Shown: piece by piece, positions 9,636 to 17,851 of the stretch | Layout of the letters: each line of letters begins with the position of its first letter | Numbering within the stretch: the stretch's first letter is position 1 | NCBI RefSeq assembly: GCF_003994855.1 | Contig: NZ_CP034143.1 | Coordinates: 1 to 64,000 of the forward strand | Origin: Marinobacter sp. NP-4(2019) | Lineage (GTDB): Bacteria > Pseudomonadota > Gammaproteobacteria > Pseudomonadales > Oleiphilaceae | Length of the DNA stretch: 64,000 bases | Direction: 5' to 3' | The notes under the pieces: generated by a model | Seen by the model: only the letters and a program-made list of their open reading frames with translations | Databases searched by the model: none | Told to the model about the DNA's origin: nothing | Program-made: the position numbers and the translations under genes

Positions 9636-10111
9636 GATTAGATCGGCCCCACAGTTTAGACTGGTTCAGGCATCCCAAAGCTAGCTGAAACCCCTGACCT
9701 GCACCCAGCTTCCTTTCCATGTGATCGTCTGGCGTCCGTGATTTGCTCCATCAATTAGGCTGTATGAAGCATAAGTGATTTGCTCGTCGGCCCTGAGCGG
9801 AGGCTAACTTGAATGTCCGCTTTTGTTTAAGAGCGGCGGTCACGACTAAGGGTTATGTCACCATAACTTGGTCGAGCCGGCCAAAATATGCTGTCAATAA
9901 CACCACTCACGGCCGGGGGTAGGCCCAAACCCAGGCGCACTTCAAAGGACTGATGGATTCGGCTGCACTTATCTCAGTATAGGACCAAGCGGCCCGGCGG
10001 CAACACTCTGCATAAAGATGGGCCTACCTCTGGGGTTGCGGGTTTCAAAACCCATGAGACATTACTCATATTGAGAGTGCGCGGATCCTGTGGTGGGTGT
10101 TGAGTGAGGTT
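9636..10111. other. Long non-coding spacer after the RND operon
   Basis: No convincing protein gene is visible on either strand. The stretch ends in a strong intrinsic terminator (10112-10135) more than 470 bases after the pump gene. Several GGA triplets occur between 9940 and 10090. A small RNA ending at that terminator is possible, but no promoter stands out. Confidence 0.4.
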
Positions 10112-10135
10112 GGCCCTCGAAAGAGGGCCCTTTTT
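10112..10135 (+). terminator. Intrinsic terminator with GAAA tetraloop
   Basis: GGCCCTC, loop GAAA, GAGGGCC, then CTTTTT: a perfect 7-bp GC-rich stem with a T run on the plus strand. It ends either a long RND transcript or a small RNA encoded in the spacer before it. Confidence 0.85.
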
Positions 10136-10227
10136 CAACCGTTAAAGGGACATCAACGAAAGACCTATTCTCGATTTACTCCCCGCAGTCCCGGCATACC
10201 ATGGATTTTTTTCTGAGGAGCCTTGCC

Positions 10228-10860
10228 ATGCCCCACCTTAAGTTTGCGTTAATAGGACTCACAACCTCTCTTCTCCTCGGTTGTGGTGGGGGAGGGGGCG
10301 ATGGGGCTGCTATCGAGAAATCCTCATCATCAGGCAACACTGACGCAAACAAGGAACTTGTTTTCGAGTTTTCCGGTTCACCACTGGAACCGAGTGTTTT
10401 CAATCTGGCCGCGTTCTCAGAAGACCAGGAAAATCAGTTCTCACCGGGAGATATCATCAGTCTGACCTGGAATACGGATGTCTACTATGACGACCTCTCG
10501 GTTCCCGGGTTCGATGAGACCTTTCCCTATACAGCGTCTGTTTATCTGAGTGAGGACGGCGCGTTCCAGGTGGAAGATGACGTAGAGCTGTTTTCGGTTC
10601 AGTGTGTTTTTCCCTCCTCAGAACAGACGGCCTGTGGTCAGTTTGCATCGTTCCGGTGTGACTATGCCCCTGACAATAGACATGAGCTTGTCTGCTCAAG
10701 CTTACCGGCTGGGCGAGAACGGGGGCTTGAAAGTCATGTGGTGGATATCACAGAGTTTCTGAATGTCATTCCTAAAACAGCGGAGCTCTTGATTGTGGCT
10801 TGTTTAGATAATGAGCCCGAAAAGTGCGACTCCCACCAGCTCAGCCTGCAGTTGAACTGA
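10228..10860 (+). CDS. Putative lipoprotein of unknown function
   Basis: From the ATG at 10228 (GAGGAG eight bases upstream) the 210-residue protein starts MPHLKFALIGLTTSLLLGCGGGGGDG. This is a lipoprotein signal peptide with lipobox LLGC and a glycine-rich linker. The mature part is acidic and carries five scattered cysteines (for example SVQCVFPSSEQTACGQF and FRCDY), suggesting disulfides. I recognise no domain. An in-frame ATG at 10201 lacks a ribosome site and would spoil the signal peptide. It stands alone, 90 bases after a strong terminator. Confidence 0.75.
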   Translation: MPHLKFALIGLTTSLLLGCGGGGGDGAAIEKSSSSGNTDANKELVFEFSGSPLEPSVFNLAAFSEDQENQFSPGDIISLTWNTDVYYDDLSVPGFDETFPYTASVYLSEDGAFQVEDDVELFSVQCVFPSSEQTACGQFASFRCDYAPDNRHELVCSSLPAGRERGLESHVVDITEFLNVIPKTAELLIVACLDNEPEKCDSHQLSLQLN

Positions 10861-11059
10861 GCGCCGTTGCAGATTCTGCGTGATCCTTTCGTACGCGAGG
10901 AGGAGGGGCGACAGAACAACCGTGATTTATGTGCGGCTCTGGTGGCCCGTACTTTACGGATACTGATTCGAATTCATCGTCGTGTTGGCCGGCTGTTCCG
11001 GAATTCAGGATGGGTTAGAATAGAAAACAGCCTGTCGCGGATTCACAGCAAGGAATGGG

Positions 11060-11587
11060 ATGAGTAAACCCGGTGCCATCAGACCCGAAATCAGATACAT
11101 TCTTTACTTTGCTGTTTTTTGGGCTGTATTGATCGGTGTTGTGACATATTTATTCGACCGAGTGGATGCCCGCAATAACAACCCCAATCAGCAACTGGTC
11201 AGCCATGTCCGTGGCGGTGCCACCGAAATTGAGCTGAAAGCCAATCGCCAAGGGCATTATCTGGTGGACGGCACCATCAATAACCACAGCGTCACCTTTA
11301 TTTTGGACACTGGCGCCACTACCGTGTCGATTTCAGAATCGGTAGCCCAGAAAGCGGGCCTTACTCGGGGCCGCCCCGGCGTTGCACAGACGGCGGCTGG
11401 TAAGGTGAAAGTGTGGAGTACTATCATACCGGAGCTCCGTCTGGGCGATATGAGGTTCACTAACGTGCCCGGCACCATCAGTCCCGCCATGGATCCCGAC
11501 ATGGTGTTGTTGGGAATGAGCGTCCTCAGCCAGCTGAACTTCACTCAGCAATCAGGCGTTCTTACCTTGAGCCGGGAAACTCAGTGA
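11060..11587 (+). CDS. Membrane-anchored retropepsin-like aspartic protease
   Basis: This 175-residue clan AA aspartic protease has an N-terminal membrane anchor (residues about 12-32), then HYLVDGTINNHSVTFILDTGATTVSIS with the catalytic DTGA motif, and ends with DMVLLGMSVLSQL, the hydrophobic-hydrophobic-Gly turn of the fold. This matches the TIGR02281 family of single-domain bacterial retropepsins that probably dimerise outside the inner membrane. AAGGAATGGG precedes the ATG at 11060. An overlapping 66-residue frame just upstream looks spurious. Natural substrate unknown. Confidence 0.88.
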   Translation: MSKPGAIRPEIRYILYFAVFWAVLIGVVTYLFDRVDARNNNPNQQLVSHVRGGATEIELKANRQGHYLVDGTINNHSVTFILDTGATTVSISESVAQKAGLTRGRPGVAQTAAGKVKVWSTIIPELRLGDMRFTNVPGTISPAMDPDMVLLGMSVLSQLNFTQQSGVLTLSRETQ

Positions 11588-11795
11588 GTCAGAAATGGTT
11601 CTCCTGGTTGTTTGAGCCCGCCGCACGACGTTGCATCATTTTTTAGTCGAGGGCGACCCGGTGGAGAAAGGGCCTCGCTGAGGGGAAACTGGATGCTGGG
11701 GTGAGTCGTATTCCTGGTACTTGGCGGACGGCTTTCAGAAGTAAGACCCATTTGTGCAATTTTCCACTAACCAAACGGAGGTCTGATACCGACCT

Positions 11796-12488
11796 ATGGC
11801 CATCCATTTCTATGAGAAAGGCCAGCTATCCTCTGGTTTTCACGGCTGGCAAGTGACAGCGACACTAAGAGGTAAGCGCTACCAAAAGTACTTCAGCCTG
11901 ATTCCTCCAGTGTCTGCGATCCCAAATGAATTCTGGCATCGCTATCAGGAAACACGAGCGCGTTATTACGATGCCCGATGGTCTGCCCGCTCGGCGGCTT
12001 TGAAATACATCGATGCCTTAAAAACGAATCACCCAAACACGCGCCCATGCCGTGGTGTGGGGTTCCGGGGTATCACGATGGGGATCACGACCGGGGAACG
12101 GATTGATCAGGAGCGGTGTTATTTCTCCGTGAATGAGCCCGGAAATCCAGTCCGCTTCTTCATCACAAAAGACTGCACCTTATCCCAAGCCTGGGAGCAA
12201 GCGGTCGACCATTGGGGTGAGGTTTTCGATATTCGGCCTAAAGATATTGAAATGAAGCGCAAACATCCGGTTGGCCCTTCTGCCTTTAAAGCGCTTCGTA
12301 AACAACTCAACGAACATGAAGGCTACAACATCTCGGTTGAAGCACTTCACAATGTGTATGCTGAACAACGCGCCCAGATCGAGCGTCAAAAGGCCAGTGA
12401 GCAAACCCAGGGTGAGGTCACCGAGGATGATTTGCTGGGTTGGTATGCCAGCCTGAAGCAGGAGATTTCAGAGTACCAAAATCGCTGA
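11796..12488 (+). CDS. Hypothetical protein, possible AP2/integrase-arm-like DNA-binding repeats
   Basis: This 230-residue protein is not recognised with certainty. Its start (GFHGWQVTATLRGKRYQKYFSL) and middle (GFRGITMGITTGERIDQERCYFSVN) look like the three-stranded sheets of AP2 or phage-integrase arm domains, which bind DNA. The C-terminal third is helical and charged. CGGAGG lies about 13-18 bases before the ATG at 11796. It has no clear operon partners; the Cas4-like genes lie on the opposite strand and converge. Codon use looks like that of its neighbours. Confidence 0.6.
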   Translation: MAIHFYEKGQLSSGFHGWQVTATLRGKRYQKYFSLIPPVSAIPNEFWHRYQETRARYYDARWSARSAALKYIDALKTNHPNTRPCRGVGFRGITMGITTGERIDQERCYFSVNEPGNPVRFFITKDCTLSQAWEQAVDHWGEVFDIRPKDIEMKRKHPVGPSAFKALRKQLNEHEGYNISVEALHNVYAEQRAQIERQKASEQTQGEVTEDDLLGWYASLKQEISEYQNR

Positions 12489-12542
12489 GTTCGGTCGGAG
12501 CCGCGGTTGGCCGGTATTGAAGAGCATTGCTCGGTGTATGTA

Positions 12543-13052
12543 TTAATTACCTGCAGATTCCCGACAATGGTCCCGGTAGGCACAGGAACGGCATTTCTGG
12601 GGCGCCGGCAGACAGGGTACCGCCTCGCCATTTTTTGCTTTTCTGGCCAGAATTGTTGCGGATTCAATCTCCCGGTACAGGGCATGGTCAGAGCGGGGCA
12701 GGGTAATGTATTTCTCGGCCTGTCCTGTTTTGACTAGGATTCTGGAGACTTTGTACTGATCGCCCCTTGCGGACAATGCGGCGCATTTTGCCTGCACGAT
12801 GTCACTCTCAAAGATCGGACCATTCCGGCTTTTGTATTCGACCGCCAGAACACCGCCGTTCACGCGATAGAGCAGATCCGGTTTGCCGAACACCTTGTAC
12901 CTGGCGTTAAAAAACGGCTTGGTACGCCGTCCGTCGTCGACCCAGATTAAACGGCCATCAATGCCAAGCGCATCTGAACGTTTGAGACGGTGCCAGAGAA
13001 TGACGACTGCGATAGCGAATAAAAGCAGTGCCGAGGCAAGAAAACCTGTCAT
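12543..13052 (-). CDS. Cas4/RecB-like nuclease, C-terminal half, with membrane anchor
   Basis: From the ATG at 13052 the 169-residue protein starts with a transmembrane segment (MTGFLASALLLFAIAVVIL). It continues with a PD-(D/E)xK nuclease core, GKPDLLYR and VLAVEYKSR, and a C-terminal cysteine cluster C-x7-C-x2-C-x5-C ending in CAYRDHC, as in the iron-sulfur part of Cas4/Dna2 nucleases. The first Cys and the GxxxH helix of Cas4 are absent here but present in the preceding gene (13049-13477), whose stop overlaps this start as ATGA. An upstream in-frame ATG at 13202 would run antiparallel to sense in the other gene and is disfavoured. No CRISPR genes are nearby. Confidence 0.72.
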   Translation of the reverse strand: MTGFLASALLLFAIAVVILWHRLKRSDALGIDGRLIWVDDGRRTKPFFNARYKVFGKPDLLYRVNGGVLAVEYKSRNGPIFESDIVQAKCAALSARGDQYKVSRILVKTGQAEKYITLPRSDHALYREIESATILARKAKNGEAVPCLPAPQKCRSCAYRDHCRESAGN

Positions 13053-13477
13053 GACTGATTCCCTCTTCGGGAGCACCAGCACACCAGTCGATCCGCCAGG
13101 AAGCGCACAATGCCTGCAATCCTGGGCGATGACTGGCTCAAATGAATGGCCAGTGGGGACAGTCGATAATAGAGCCTGACGAGCAGGGCTCCTCCGGGCC
13201 ACTTTAATATCGCGTCATCTCGAAACTTTCGGAGAACATTGGTTCGTGGATCATCCACGCCATAGAGATATGACGCCACGTAGCAGCGCTTGTCCTGTCG
13301 AGCCTGCCGGTTCAATGCCTCATGCTTTAAGTCACCCTGCTGCCGGGCCAGGACAGCCTGCTTGGTTGGCGTGGCACCCTGATATTTGAGCGCCACAGAA
13401 TGCGGGCAGAAAACGGTGCGTCCGACGTCAGAAGCCGAAATCCACTCTGTTCGTTGTTGAGGCTGATTCTTCCCCAT
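13049..13477 (-). CDS. Cas4/RecB-like nuclease, N-terminal half
   Basis: This 142-residue protein begins with WISASDVGRTVFCPHSVALKY and RQQGDLKHEALNRQ, matching the N-terminal part of Cas4-type nucleases: the first iron-sulfur Cys in FCPHS and the GxxxHE helix. The catalytic PD-(D/E)xK core is missing and sits in the next gene, which is translationally coupled by an ATGA overlap. The pair therefore looks like one nuclease split into two polypeptides, or a frameshifted single gene; the clean overlap and the membrane anchor on the second half favour a true split. It starts 3 bases after the stop of the spermidine-synthase-like gene, so all three form one operon. Confidence 0.68.
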   Translation of the reverse strand: MGKNQPQQRTEWISASDVGRTVFCPHSVALKYQGATPTKQAVLARQQGDLKHEALNRQARQDKRCYVASYLYGVDDPRTNVLRKFRDDAILKWPGGALLVRLYYRLSPLAIHLSQSSPRIAGIVRFLADRLVCWCSRRGNQS

Positions 13478-13479
13478 GT

Positions 13480-14895
13480 TCAGTCCTGCTCGGTCGTGCC
13501 ATTCAGTGCAGACAAATATCCGTCTACCGTTACTCTGGTTGTATCATCTCGATACAAACCCGCAACCGGGTCTTTGCTGGACGGCTTTCCGCATAGGTAC
13601 ACCAGATTCTCCAGTCCATCCCGGTAGCCAGTGATGTCTGTCACGCACCGGGAAAACGCCCGGCGAACCGTGTTATCCATTGTCAGGGAATACTGATCCG
13701 TCAGCCTGGGGTTGGCCGCGATATTCAGAATGGCTTTGCCGTCAGGTAACAGGCGTTCGGATACGAGCGAAAAGAATTCAAAGGTGGCTGTATGCATCGG
13801 GATGGTGGCGGCGTTCGTGTAAAGATCCACGACGATGACATCCCATTGCCGCTTGCTGGTCAGCAAATAGGCTCGGGCATCCTGAGCAACGAAGTTCCCC
13901 TGAATCTTTTCCTCCAGAAAGTTTTCCTCAACCACCGATTTCAGCTTTGGATCAATGTCGAGGTAGGTAAGTCGCGCACCACCGGACATTTCTGCGGACA
14001 AAGTGAATCCGCCGGCGCCTAACACGAGGATGTTCTTTCCGGTCACATCATCGGAAAAAATGGCCTGCTTCATTATCTCAATGTAGGGCCAGCCTTTGCG
14101 ATTCTCCCTGCCAATATAGGAGGCGGAGCTGCGGTTGATGATTAAGCGCTTGCCGTCGGCATCCTGCGCAATATGAATATCGCTGTACGGGGTGGTCGCG
14201 GCAAACAGCTGGCCCGGGATGCGCACGTTGGCAACAAATGTGATGGCGAGTGAGATTGCGGCGACGCCCAGCAGGGCGGATTTCAAGGGCGATCGCTCGG
14301 GACTGATCACCAATACAGCGCAAATAGCCAGTATTGCGCAATTAATGACGATGGAATAGCCCACGCCAAGAAAGTACATCAGCACCAAAGAGGTTAGCAG
14401 GCAGCCAACAACATTACCGATCGTGCTCAATGCCGTGGCGCTGCCGGCTGCTTCACTTTTTCGAGTGTTTTGGTCTGCTGTGTTGAGTAGCAGGGGAACT
14501 GTCTGTCCGAGTAAGAAAACCAGTGGTCCCATGATGACCATACAGAAACTCAGCAGATGGATCAGGGGATTGCGGAGTCCCGGGATGCCCGCAGTAATGT
14601 CTGCGACCGTCAGAAAATACCAGCTGACAAACGGGTAGGAGAGACCGATGCCGAACAATCCGATGGCAACAATGAGATTTACCAACAGGGCTCTGGTAAA
14701 TTTTTCAGGTGCCGCTTTCCCGCCCTGATAATAGCCAAGCGCCAGGGCCGCTAAAAAGCAACTGATGATAATAGAGGTGCAAAGCACGGAACTGCCGACA
14801 AACGCCACCGTCTGGCGGATAGTGACCATTTGTACGCCAGAACTGGCGAGACCCTCCAGTAGGAGGATAAGAGCCACACGCTGCTTAGAGATCAT
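13480..14895 (-). CDS. Membrane-fused spermidine synthase-like protein
   Basis: In this 471-residue protein the first 215 or so residues hold seven or more transmembrane helices. The C-terminal half is a SpeE-like Rossmann domain with the S-adenosyl binding loop ILVLGAGGFTLSAE and acidic end LDIDPKL, and the motif VVDLYTN in place of the usual catalytic D-x-x-D. Proteins with this fusion are annotated as fused MFS/spermidine synthase; true aminopropyl transfer is unproven. It is the first gene of the operon with the split Cas4-like pair. The start at 14895 follows GGGCGAACA, a weak ribosome site. Confidence 0.82.
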   Translation of the reverse strand: MISKQRVALILLLEGLASSGVQMVTIRQTVAFVGSSVLCTSIIISCFLAALALGYYQGGKAAPEKFTRALLVNLIVAIGLFGIGLSYPFVSWYFLTVADITAGIPGLRNPLIHLLSFCMVIMGPLVFLLGQTVPLLLNTADQNTRKSEAAGSATALSTIGNVVGCLLTSLVLMYFLGVGYSIVINCAILAICAVLVISPERSPLKSALLGVAAISLAITFVANVRIPGQLFAATTPYSDIHIAQDADGKRLIINRSSASYIGRENRKGWPYIEIMKQAIFSDDVTGKNILVLGAGGFTLSAEMSGGARLTYLDIDPKLKSVVEENFLEEKIQGNFVAQDARAYLLTSKRQWDVIVVDLYTNAATIPMHTATFEFFSLVSERLLPDGKAILNIAANPRLTDQYSLTMDNTVRRAFSRCVTDITGYRDGLENLVYLCGKPSSKDPVAGLYRDDTTRVTVDGYLSALNGTTEQD

Positions 14896-15125
14896 TGTTC
14901 GCCCTGCCTGAGGTTTCTGGCCAGCGAGCTTATCAACGGGGGATCAGGTGGAGTGATGAAAAGGGTCTTGTCCAGGAAACCCAAACTCACCACATCCAGG
15001 TTCATATACCCGCTCTGGATGGCTACGGGATTCTCCGTAGCCCCTCGTTAACGTACGCCCAGTCTTGATCAATCAAGTAGGATTGAAAGAATATTGCAGC
15101 AGCGGTTAGCCGCGCTGACAGCGCG

Positions 15126-15749
15126 ATGTACCAAAGCGAGGAGCTTGGCCGTAATCGGGTAACTATGAACTCCATTCCGCACTATCTAAAAAAACTGTTT
15201 TCTCGGGCGTATCGCCGTCAGCTTGCCGCTGAAGAACGCCAAAGCGAGCTGAAGGTCTTGATTCAAGAGCATCTTGAGAAACTTCCCAGATGTGAGGGGC
15301 AAATACTGGTAGCCACCAGCGAGGACCAGGAAGAGGGTTTTTTCTGCGATGTTACGGTGCCTGCAAGAGTGTTGTTGGCCTGGGCCAGGGAAGACGCCGA
15401 GAAAACGGTGATTCAAAACGTCAGTGCCCAAGCGGCGAGGGAGGCTCTGCCGATCTGGCTAGCGAACTCGACCTTCGACACCCGCAAGGTGAGTCGGTTA
15501 CCGGGCGGCCATTTCGGCCTCGTTGAAGAGCGGATTAATGACTGGGTGACCGATGGAACCGCTACGGTGTATTGCCCGGAATGCGGCCATGAAGTCCAAG
15601 ACATTGCGATCACGAAGGCAAACGAAGTCCAGGCCGGCAGGGCCTATTTCTGGTGGACAGATATCTGGAGCTGCCCCCGAGGTCACCTGTTACGCCAAAA
15701 GGATCAGGAAATACGGTTTATATTGAGGCCTCACCGACAGGGAGCTTGA
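15126..15749 (+). CDS. Hypothetical protein with zinc-ribbon cysteines
   Basis: A protein of up to 207 residues that I do not recognise. The C-terminal part has CPECGH and, 35 or so residues later, CPRGH, which together can hold a zinc ion. The N-terminus is basic and helical. The start is uncertain: 15126 or the internal ATG at 15165 (MNSIPHYLKKLF). A perfect 8-bp hairpin without a T run (15021-15042) lies upstream. Its 3' end overlaps by 19 bases a convergent small membrane-protein gene (15731-15892). Confidence 0.65.
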   Translation: MYQSEELGRNRVTMNSIPHYLKKLFSRAYRRQLAAEERQSELKVLIQEHLEKLPRCEGQILVATSEDQEEGFFCDVTVPARVLLAWAREDAEKTVIQNVSAQAAREALPIWLANSTFDTRKVSRLPGGHFGLVEERINDWVTDGTATVYCPECGHEVQDIAITKANEVQAGRAYFWWTDIWSCPRGHLLRQKDQEIRFILRPHRQGA

Positions 15750-15892
15750 TTCTCAGCAGGCTTCCGGGTAACTCCTGAGAGCGTCAGGGCGCGGCCTACC
15801 ACGTAGCCGGCTGCCACACCGACCAACGCTGTCACCGGTCCGATCAGGCCGCCGACCAAGCCACCAACAAACATCAGTATCACGCTTTTCAT
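15731..15892 (-). CDS. Small glycine-zipper membrane protein
   Basis: This short frame encodes 53 residues starting MKSVILMFVGGLVGGLIGPV. GxxxG-type repeats run through a hydrophobic stretch of about 35 residues, followed by a polar tail. GGGAG lies nine bases before the ATG at 15892. The composition is that of a small inner-membrane protein with one or two helices. Function unknown. It converges on the preceding gene. Confidence 0.6.
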   Translation of the reverse strand: MKSVILMFVGGLVGGLIGPVTALVGVAAGYVVGRALTLSGVTRKPAENQAPCR

Positions 15893-15989
15893 ACAGACTT
15901 CTCCCGCCTTCTAGGCAGCTGCATTAGTCCGAGTATAGGACATTGTGTCCGACGATGGGTTGATCCACTCGTGTTGTCTCGCCAAAATA

Positions 15990-16005
15990 CTGTACATTAG
16001 AACAG
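15990..16005. promoter_or_regulatory. LexA box upstream of the SRAP gene
   Basis: CTGTACATTAGAACAG has the LexA core CTGT-N8-ACAG exactly. It lies about 120 bases before the SRAP start. SRAP proteins act on abasic sites in single-stranded DNA, so SOS control fits. Confidence 0.75.
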
Positions 16006-16126
16006 TGTATGAGGTAAGCATGTCCTGCACTAAGCCTGGTAACTGCGAATTCGCCTCAAGCCTGGGCCTAGAGCGCCCTTGGATTTTGGCTACACTGCCT
16101 CAGATAGGTCGGGCAAGGATTCAGTT

Positions 16127-16795
16127 ATGTGCGGACGTTACAACGTAACCGACTCTCCGGAAGTCCAAACGCTGATGGAACAATTGGGGCTGTCTGGCAT
16201 TGCACCCAGACCCCAGCACAACGTCCCACCGGGCGGAATCGGCGAGTTTGTCATAGAAGCGGCGGATGACCGGTATCTGCTACCAGGTATCTGGTCGCTA
16301 TTGATCGAGCCAAACCCGAACGGCTATGGCTTCCGGCCCAACCCGAAATTTCACACCTTCAATGCCCGCAGCGATCGGCTGACCAGCAGTCCGTTATGGA
16401 AAAAGGTGTATCCCACCAAGCGTTGCATTATTCCAGTCAGCGCATTTCACGAATGGAAAGGTAAGCAGGTCTACAACATTCACCCGCAGAATGAAGCCAC
16501 GGCACTTGCGGGGTTATGGCAATCCTGGCACTTCGGGGAGGAGCAGGTGAATTCCTTCACCGTCATCACACTGCCGCCGCACCCGAGGTTCAGCCATATC
16601 CACCCGAAAAGCATTCCGCTGATGCTGCGGCCAGAGGAGTTTGATCTGTGGCTGGATCCGGAGTTTCACGAGACGGATGCGTTTCGGGGGCTGATGCGAA
16701 CGCATATTTCTGCACCGTTGGTGTGCGAGCCCGTACGGAGTACTCATAACTTGGACCCGGTAGGCGATGTGGAGGTTATCTCCGCTGATAGCTAG
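16127..16795 (+). CDS. SRAP-domain abasic-site shield protein (YedK/HMCES type)
   Basis: Starting at the ATG at 16127 the 222-residue protein begins MCGRYNVT. After Met removal the Cys becomes residue 1 and forms a covalent bond with abasic sites in single-stranded DNA. FHEWKG supplies the conserved Glu and HIHPKSIPLML the conserved His of the family. The upstream 16 codons in frame must be excluded because Cys must be residue 2. A LexA box lies upstream, so the gene is probably induced by DNA damage. It is about the length of E. coli YedK (222 residues). Confidence 0.93.
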   Translation: MCGRYNVTDSPEVQTLMEQLGLSGIAPRPQHNVPPGGIGEFVIEAADDRYLLPGIWSLLIEPNPNGYGFRPNPKFHTFNARSDRLTSSPLWKKVYPTKRCIIPVSAFHEWKGKQVYNIHPQNEATALAGLWQSWHFGEEQVNSFTVITLPPHPRFSHIHPKSIPLMLRPEEFDLWLDPEFHETDAFRGLMRTHISAPLVCEPVRSTHNLDPVGDVEVISADS

Positions 16796-16801
16796 CTGGT
16801 T

Positions 16802-16921
16802 TCATCGAACCCACCAGGAAATAGAAAAGACCGGCGCAACCACTAGGATCGGAATCGTCACCCAAACCGGGAACGCTTCCCATTCCTTCCAGTCGACACC
16901 ACAATCCATAGCACCAACCAT
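16802..16921 (-). CDS. Possible small membrane protein
   Basis: A 39-residue frame from the ATG at 16921 has an N-terminal MVGAMDCGVDWKEWEAF and a hydrophobic segment PVWVTIPILVVAPVFSISWW that could cross the membrane. The ribosome site is weak. It lies in an otherwise empty 400-base stretch. The amphipathic-then-hydrophobic layout is the only support. Confidence 0.3.
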   Translation of the reverse strand: MVGAMDCGVDWKEWEAFPVWVTIPILVVAPVFSISWWVR

Positions 16922-17094
16922 AACCAGGGCTTCACGCTGGGTTATGGAGAATCAATGACTGAGCACCGCGCGGCACTGGGGATGCACTACCAGCAATGGC
17001 ATTACCGGTAGCTCAAGCAGAAGTGCTACTCTCAGGCGAAGCACGAGAAGCGACAAATTGGTTCACGTTGGGTGTTTGTTGGGGAAGCGGTCGT

Positions 17095-17170
17095 TTGTTG
17101 TACGCTCTCGGCTACCCCTCAAAAATACCCAGTTTCGGCTTGTTTCCTGTCCAACAATCACGTACAACAA
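17095..17170. promoter_or_regulatory. Inverted repeats upstream of resolvase, possible recombination or operator site
   Basis: TTGTTGTACG at 17095-17104 is mirrored exactly by CGTACAACAA at 17161-17170. Related half-sites occur nearby (TTTGTTGG near 17076 and CCAACAATC near 17151). Serine resolvases bind such short inverted half-sites next to their own gene, both for recombination and for autoregulation. The gene starts 26 bases later. Confidence 0.5.
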
Positions 17171-17195
17171 TCTATGAGCAGAAAAGGTACCTTTC

Positions 17196-17759
17196 ATGAT
17201 CATAGGTTATGCGCGCGTCAGCACTAACGACCAAAATCCCGAACTCCAGGTCGATGCACTGAAAAAATCCGGGGCTGAACAGATCTTCCAGGAAAAGTTT
17301 ACCGGTACCCAGCGCGAGCGACCCGAGTTGTCGCAGTGTCTCCGTATGCTCCGGCAGGGCGATGTTTTGGTCGTGTGGAAGCTGGACCGTCTCGCTCGAT
17401 CATTAAAAGACCTGGTGGAAATTGTTCAGGACCTCCAGGATCGCGGAATAGGCTTTAAGTCCCTGACGGAATCCATCGACACCACCAGTTCAGGTGGCCG
17501 CTTGGTGTTCCATATCTTCGGGGCTCTGGCTGAGTTTGAGCGTGACCTGATTCGGGAACGGACGATGGCTGGATTGGAGGCTGCCCGGGCCAGGGGACGT
17601 AAGGGCGGTCGGAAGCCCTCGCTGTCAAAGACGGACACACAGAAAGCTGCCGCAATGTTATTGGACCCGAAGATCACCAAGACCGAGGTGGCGCAGCACT
17701 TTGGGATTAGTCGGACCACGCTCAACGCTTCACTTCGGCGTAATGGGCACCCTATTTAG
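17196..17759 (+). CDS. Serine recombinase (resolvase/invertase family)
   Basis: This 187-residue protein carries the serine recombinase catalytic domain: IIGYARVSTNDQN with the nucleophilic Ser at about residue 9, VWKLDRLARSLKDL, and AEFERDLIRERT. A long E helix and a C-terminal Hin-type helix-turn-helix follow (TKTEVAQHFGISRTTLNASLRR). It is the size of a Tn3-type resolvase or DNA invertase. No matching transposase or Tn3-type ends were seen around it, so it may act as a plasmid multimer resolvase or be left from a lost transposon. AAAAGGTACC precedes the ATG. Confidence 0.92.
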   Translation: MIIGYARVSTNDQNPELQVDALKKSGAEQIFQEKFTGTQRERPELSQCLRMLRQGDVLVVWKLDRLARSLKDLVEIVQDLQDRGIGFKSLTESIDTTSSGGRLVFHIFGALAEFERDLIRERTMAGLEAARARGRKGGRKPSLSKTDTQKAAAMLLDPKITKTEVAQHFGISRTTLNASLRRNGHPI

Positions 17760-17851
17760 CTTGTGTGCTAACTAACTGGTATTTTTACCGCAAAGATTCC
17801 AGAAGCCGTAGTCCTAGACTGCGGATGAAAACAATGGACCAAGGAATGATG

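Noticed and set aside
10867..11067. 66-codon frame before the aspartic protease gene
   Set aside because: Arginine-rich, no ribosome site, overlaps the protease start.
15021..15042. Hairpin GGCTACGG-GATTCT-CCGTAGCC as terminator
   Set aside because: No T run on either strand and no gene ends next to it; noted only as a stem.
16767..16958. 63-codon plus-strand frame after the SRAP gene
   Set aside because: Starts within the SRAP gene in another frame and shows no protein features.
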